Shown here: positions 59,116 to 64,000 of the stretch, piece by piece | How positions within the stretch are numbered: the first letter of the stretch is position 1 | How the letters are laid out: each line of letters opens with the position of its first letter | Source: Ophiura sarsii | Taxonomy: Eukaryota > Echinodermata > Ophiuroidea > Amphilepidida > Ophiuridae | Assembly: GCA_035610835.1 (NCBI GenBank) | Contig: CM069442.1 | Coordinates: 27,915,798-27,979,797, forward strand | Direction of reading: 5' to 3' | Length of the DNA stretch: 64,000 nucleotides | Translations under genes and position numbers: made by a program | The notes under the pieces: generated by a model | Databases searched by the model: none | The model's input: only the letters and a program-made list of their open reading frames with translations | What the model was told of the DNA's origin: nothing

Positions 59116-59494
59116 ATGATCGTATTTGTGGATTTAGTAGAAGTGGCAGATTTAGCGCTGTAATTTTAACCAGCTTCTGGAACTAATGAGAGGAAACCGA
59201 TGAACTTTCTGCCTGCAATTTCAGTCATAAAAGCGTATCAGTCTCTGCAATAACCTGCACTGCACAGTCCTGTTTTGATCCCTGGAATTAGTCAAATTGT
59301 CTGTGATTTGGCGGCAGCAATCCGGGGAAATATCTTTATTGAGGATATGTAAGTGTTTTTTAATGTTGGGCAATGACTGGTTTCAATAGAGTAAAGTAAC
59401 GAATATTTTCTTGTATTTCTTGACAGATCCCCCCTCCCAATTTTTTATCTCCCTGGCTTGAAAAGCCAGAGGGTGATATTGTCATCATGTCATA

Positions 59495-60560
59495 TGGGGG
59501 GGGGGGGGGGGGGGGGGGTCTGTGTGTATGTGTGTTCTCTTTTGGTTAGGTTCCGTGTGTTCAGTACTCTCATATGAACACTCAGATTTCAATCTGAACC
59601 AAACTTGGTAACAATAATCTTTGGGTAAGGGGACTTAAGATGCTCATGGGGTGTGCACAGATTGACCTCTAATGACCCCATTTTGCCAACACTTCAAACT
59701 GCACTTATTGCTGCTGTTTAGGGCTCTCATGTAAAGTCAGACTCAGTCTCAGCCAAACTTGGTGACAATATTCTTTGGGTAAGGGGCTTGAGGTGCTCAT
59801 AGGGTGTACATATATTCAAGGGTGTAAATCCCAGGGGGGGGGGGGGGGGGGGATATAGCCCCCCACTTTTTGACCTGGGGGGGGGGGGGGTCAATGTCCC
59901 CCTGATTTTTTACCTCCACCAAAATAAAAAGGGGGAAAAGGAAAAAGAAAAGAAAGGGGGGAAAAAGGAAGAGAAAAAGGCGGACGGGGAGGCATGCGAG
60001 GGACATAAGAAAGTTTGGAGTTTATTTGATGTTGGTCATGATACATACACGTACCTCCGTTGACTAGAACCAATCTTTTAGAAGTAACTAGTATAACTTC
60101 TTTCTGGCGTAGGCTTATATAAAAAGCCAATATTGATCGGAAATAAAGTGATTGCTTTTAAATAAAATATTGGTCAAAAGTACACACCAAATCGCACCAA
60201 ATGGGTTGGAAAATTAAAAAAAATTCAATTCTGAGCGGGGGGCCCATCACCCCTCAGACTCCCCCTGTTGGAGCTTTTAAACAATCTATATTTAATTCAA
60301 AAATGTATCAGTATATATATGCATAATTTCTTTCGTGCATTGATAAAAAACAAAATATTTATTGAAAATTAAGTGATGGCTTTTCAATACAATATTGGTC
60401 AAAAGTATACACCAGATTGCACCAAATGAGTTCAGAATTGAAAATGTTTCTACTTCTCAACTAAACTTGGTGACTATATAATTTGGGTACGGGGCTTTGA
60501 GATGACTCATGGGGTGTCCATAGATTGACCTTTAATGACCCATATGTGATCTTTGACCCA
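59495..60560. repeat. G-run repeat region with internal direct repeats
   Basis: G runs at 59500-59518, 59836-59852 and 59878-59891. The phrase 'aaacttggt(g/a)aca...tttgggtaaggggcttgaggtgctcat' occurs near 59603, 59757 and 60465. 'atattggtcaaaagtacacaccaaatcgcaccaaatg' occurs near 60168 and 60391. A dispersed repeat of uncertain class; lengths of the G runs may be unreliable. Confidence 0.6.
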
Positions 60561-61109
60561 TTTAGGTGAATCTCTCACAGCCAGGGGGATTCGCAAGTTG
60601 TGACTATTTTCCCATTTCTATTTGCAAGTAGCTGGTGTATACTGAAGTTGATTTCAGAATCCTTTACGGGAGGGGAGTGTGCTGGTATAATGCAAAGTGG
60701 GCAATAACAAAACTATTGCGCATCTCATCAATTCCACACAATTGTCACAACAGCGGGGATGTGACACAGCGCGCAACCGACGCTTAACTAATGCACATAT
60801 CGGTAAAGCTTGCAAAATAGTGGTGATTTTAGCCCATAAAGACTTCACCAGATTCAAAATCGAGTCGCTGAGCACTGAAGAAGTGATTGCTACAATTTGT
60901 TATTATTGATATGTAACACAATATGAACAAATCACAATGCTCAATAGAGATAAGGGTTTATATACCTCATAGTCAAAAATATATAACATGATTTTGTTTC
61001 ATTGGAAACATATGAACACATCATTTTCCATTGATATATATACAACAAAATATGAACATATCACAAAATCTACTCAAATGTATGATTGAAAAAGAATTCA
61101 GACAATTTT
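60561..61109. other. No recognised gene
   Basis: AT-rich, with 'gaacatatcacaa' type short repeats near 60925-61070. The two opposed frames near 60654-60909 are not recognised. Confidence 0.4.
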
Positions 61110-61374
61110 TTGAAGTCTGAAGTATAATGATTTAAGGGGAAACGGTTGAATAATGGCGCTAGATTAAAATTTGGTTAAAGCAAGTTATGTGGTGAGTGAT
61201 GCTGATAATTTTGATGTGATCTACATAAAACTTTACATGATAGAAGGCGAATTAAGGTAAACGGTTTCAGATGGTAGTTAGAATATGCCTATAAGTATTA
61301 CGTAGTTGCAAAAAACCTGATTCCCATGAAAATTGAGGGCGCACTCCCGTACATATCTCTCAGTGCCCCTTTAA
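61110..61374 (+). repeat. TTAAAGGGGCA-ended MITE, family E (copy 3, left end lost)
   Basis: 'ggttgaataatggcgctagat', 'gtgagtgatgctgataattttgatgtgatctacat', 'gaattaaggtaaacggtttcagatggtag' and 'gagggcgcactcccgtacatatctctcagtgcccctttaa' align with the right-hand part of 13831-14172. Confidence 0.8.
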
Positions 61375-62092
61375 GGTTCGAATCATGCTACAAACACTTT
61401 TGTTACAAGTTACACATGAGAAAGCCTGACGACCTCTATTGCTTGTCTTGTGCCAGTTATGGGGTTATTTCATGAGACACATGTTGTGGTGTGATGTATA
61501 CAGACAGCCATTATATCTGATACACCATATTAATAAATTATGTATGATAAGTGATCAAGCAAAATGAGTCGGAAGTTGCAAATATTGATTTTGCGATATA
61601 ACCAAATAAAATTTCATTTGTTTTCCATTTTGAAAAACCTGTTGGTTGCTCATATCTTGGGAATTCATTGTCCATTTGTAATGGGGGTTTCTGTTTCTGC
61701 AACAAGTTGCATTGCAATTGGCCAATACAATCACGTAGAAAAGGAAAAAATGTGATATTTTTGACTTCAGACTCATTTTGCTTGATCGCATCACAATTCA
61801 TTTTGGAGTATCAGTTTGGTGATGGTGAGTTTTAGATTTGAACCTGATCATTATTGTAAAAAAAGGAGAATTTCATTCATTTGAAAAACTCAATGTGACT
61901 TTCAAAATCATATGAAATTGTGCAGGTGTGAAATCTGAATTAATTGTTTTGAATTGTATAATAATGTTTTATATCATATATATAATATAATATAAAGCAG
62001 TTTACCAACCCACAGTGTTTACAATAGACAATATAACAAACAAATAATAACAACCACCGGCGAATGTCCCAACGAAAAATAAGCAAGGACAT

Positions 62093-62163
62093 TCACCGGC
62101 GGGGATTTGAACCCCGGTCTCCCGATCTCTAGACGGGCGCCTTAACCACTAGGCCACCGATAA
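62093..62163 (-). tRNA. tRNA-like gene, anticodon AGA (array unit 1)
   Basis: 71 nt fold into a complete cloverleaf: acceptor TTATCGG with CCGGTGA (7 pairs, two G-T), D stem GCCT/AGGC, D loop AGTGGTTA with GG, anticodon stem CCCGT/TCGGG (last pair T-T), loop CTAGAGA, variable AGAC, T stem CGGGG/CCCCG, T loop TTCAAAT. U8, A14 and U33 are in place. Anticodon AGA would read Ser codon UCU, yet the long variable arm of tRNA-Ser is absent; the variable loop and T stem look like tRNA-Asp. A run of five T (minus strand, 62079-62075) 13 nt downstream could end RNA polymerase III transcription. A functional tRNA is possible but a tRNA-derived repeat is as likely. Confidence 0.6.
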
Positions 62164-62446
62164 CTTGCTGATAAACGGCAATTAGAATCAGTGCTAAGTG
62201 AATAAGCGACGGGGTTATACAATACACACAGCACGATAACATGAGACATTTGGCCAAACACAGTAGGGATCACAAACGTGATGACAAGAGGAAACTGAAT
62301 AAATAAATCATATAATAATGTTTTATATCATATATATAATATAATATAAAGCAGTTTACCAACCCACAGTGTTTACAATAGACAATATAACAAACAAATA
62401 ATAACAACCACCGGCGAATGTCCCAACGAAAAATAAGCAAAGCCAT

Positions 62447-62517
62447 TCACCGGCGGGGATTTGAACCCCGGTCTCCCGATCTCTAGACGGGCGCCTTAAC
62501 CACTAGGCCACCGATAA
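62447..62517 (-). tRNA. tRNA-like gene, anticodon AGA (array unit 2)
   Basis: The 71-nt cloverleaf sequence is identical to unit 1 as far as I can see. The downstream hairpin partner differs ('aagccattcaccgg' instead of 'aaggacattcaccgg'), so the alternative stem is weakened here. Confidence 0.6.
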
Positions 62518-62800
62518 CTTGCTGATAAACGGCAATTAGAATCAGTGCTAAGTGAATAAGCGACTGGGTTATACAATACACACAGCACGATAACATGAGA
62601 CATTTGGCCAAACACAGTAGGGATCACAAACGTGATGACAAGAGGAAACTGAATAAATAAATCATATAATAATGTTTTATATCATATATATAATATAATA
62701 TAAAGCAGTTTACCAACCCACAGTGTTTACAATAGACAATATAACAAACAAATAATAACAACCACCGGCGAATGTCCCAACGAAAAATAAGCAAGGACAT

Positions 62801-62871
62801 TCACCGGCGGGGATTTGAACCCCGGTCTCCCGATCTCTAGACGGGCGCCTTAACCACTAGGCCACCGATAA
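62801..62871 (-). tRNA. tRNA-like gene, anticodon AGA (array unit 3)
   Basis: Same 71-nt cloverleaf and same downstream T run as unit 1. A fourth copy at 63154-63183 keeps only the T arm and acceptor 3' strand, because the array is cut at 63183. Confidence 0.6.
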
Positions 62872-63317
62872 CTTGCTGATAAACGGCAATTAGAATCAGT
62901 GCTAAGTGAATAAGCGACGGGTTATACAATACACACAGCACGATAACATGAGACATTTGGCCAAACACAGTAGGGATCACAAACGTGATGACAAGAGGAA
63001 ACTGAATAAATAAATCATATAATAATGTTTTATATCATATATATAATATAATATAAAGCAGTTTACCAACCCACAGTGTTTACAATAGACAATATAACAA
63101 ACAAATAATAACAACCACCGGCGAATGTCCCAACGAAAAATAAGCAAGGACATTCACCGGCGGGGATTTGAACCCCGGTCTCCTCCAATTGGTTATCCGT
63201 ACATGGTGTATTTCTTCCAATAAACAGCTTCATCATATGAAAAAGTAATTATACATATGTGATGCAGCATATCGAAAAGGGGGGACTTTGCAGGTGATGT
63301 CAATTTTGAGTTTATTA

Positions 63318-63400
63318 TAATAATAATAATAATAATAATGACGTATTTATATCCAAAACGTGAGTCCCTGGGCGCTTTACAAGCAAAACTACAATAAAAA
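63318..63400 (-). repeat. Retroposon 3' tail with (AAT)n and GCGCTTTACA
   Basis: An (ATA)n run of about eight repeats (63318-63342), followed by 'gacgtatttatatccaaaacgtgagtccctgggcgctttacaagc', the reverse of a LINE/SINE tail. Related to 42310-42410 and to the tail of the LINE at 53836. Confidence 0.65.
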
Positions 63401-64000
63401 GGAAAAGATCAATAACTATTAATAATTATGTGTGCTCTCAGAGTCTTTTCTAAGCTTAAAATGACACCAAATTTATCAAGGCATTCAGATTTTACGAGTG
63501 AAAATGACTCCTAAATTCTTATTATTGTTTTTATTTTACTCTATCCGTTTTCATCTATATCTTGAAAAACACACAGCTGCAACATCCCCTTTTGATGTGC
63601 TGCATCATATTAAAACCTTTGTTATTTAATTGTAAAAAACAATTGGTATTTGTTGTTCTATTTCTAATACATTCCAGCATCATTGCAAATCGAAAGATTA
63701 GTTTGAAAGACCCATTTGTTGACCTTGTAATGAATGATGGATGCCTCATGAAACAGAGTTGTTTTCTAGACGTAATTATTATCGGATCAATTCCGAACTC
63801 GTCAATCGTAACTAAATTTAATAGCCATATGACGTCATTTAATGTTCTTGGGGTTCATCGTTCAGAGTCGTCTACGATGTATGCCGTTCTTTTAAAAATT
63901 CAAACACGCAATGGTCCGTAGAGGCATTCGTTGGAGTGAGGTATCTGTAATTATATGGCACTGAGTGAAATTATAGGATTTTTGGATTAGAAGCGAATAT
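63401..64000. other. Unassigned; open frame without recognised domain
   Basis: A 119-codon plus-strand frame (63562-63921) is open across 'cattccag|catc' (63673-63680), so an acceptor-like site exists, but the translation does not match the expected continuation of Sec7 or any domain I know. Treated as unproven. Confidence 0.3.

Larger units (their letters stand above)
61957..63183 (-). repeat. 354-bp tandem array carrying a tRNA-like unit (3.5 copies)
   Basis: Units start ('tataataatgttttatatc') at 61957, 62311, 62665 and 63018, with spacings of 354, 354 and 353; the last unit stops abruptly at 63183. The copies differ at only a few positions (for example 'gacgggg', 'gactggg' and 'gacggg'). 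Each complete unit holds one tRNA-like cloverleaf on the minus strand, an AT-rich segment and a hairpin (CCGGCGAATGTCC against GGACATTCACCGG). Confidence 0.95.

Noticed and set aside
61957..63183. CRISPR-like array
   Set aside because: Repeats are 354 bp, nearly identical throughout with no unique spacers, and lie in animal DNA. It is a tandem repeat with a tRNA-like unit.
63562..63921. Next EFA6 exon (119-codon frame)
   Set aside because: An AG-like acceptor exists, but the translation does not continue Sec7, and the frame carries no Sec7 or PH motif.

Overview
This is animal nuclear DNA. It is AT-rich, intron-rich and crowded with transposons, and no bacterial or organellar gene is visible. 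The only host gene I can identify with confidence is EFA6/PSD, an ARF6 guanine-nucleotide exchange factor, on the + strand. Four exons are visible: two short exons that together encode the second half of a PDZ domain (25311-25377 and 39343-39396), one 1.36-kb exon for a Ser/Thr-rich linker that runs into the start of Sec7 (40924-42286), and one exon for the catalytic half of Sec7 (53573-53825). All three intron phases agree, which supports a single transcript. The first half of the PDZ domain is not found, and the rest of Sec7 and the PH domain must lie beyond position 64000. The PDZ plus Sec7 layout, the long introns and the repeat content suggest an invertebrate, possibly a marine deuterostome (echinoderm, hemichordate or lancelet). 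That placement is inference.

Layout: 1-16 kb holds short inverted-repeat elements (MITEs) and a decayed ~140-bp satellite (7.4-12.2 kb) into which at least five other elements have inserted. Around 16.1-16.54 kb there is a possible first exon ending in a good splice donor. 17-25 kb holds more MITEs, a 1.26-kb hAT-type element with a perfect 8-bp target duplication, and a 129-bp minisatellite. The 14-kb intron between the two PDZ exons holds nested MITEs, GACTTG-rich repeats and a 3,991-bp element bounded by perfect 33-bp inverted repeats and a 5-bp target duplication. The 11-kb intron before the Sec7 exon holds a recent 368-bp duplication, a 31-bp CCCTAA-containing minisatellite, a 171-bp satellite and a tRNA-derived SINE. 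After the Sec7 exon comes a frameshifted LINE fragment. Near the end (61957-63183) is a 354-bp tandem array whose units each carry an intact tRNA-like cloverleaf with an unusual anticodon loop.

The transposons form recurring families: five copies of one foldback MITE, five of a CTATAG-ended MITE, four of a TACTGTAAA-ended MITE, three each of several others. Three of the four visible EFA6 splice donors have a transposon beginning within about 10-30 bases. All family names here are descriptive; no database comparison was possible.
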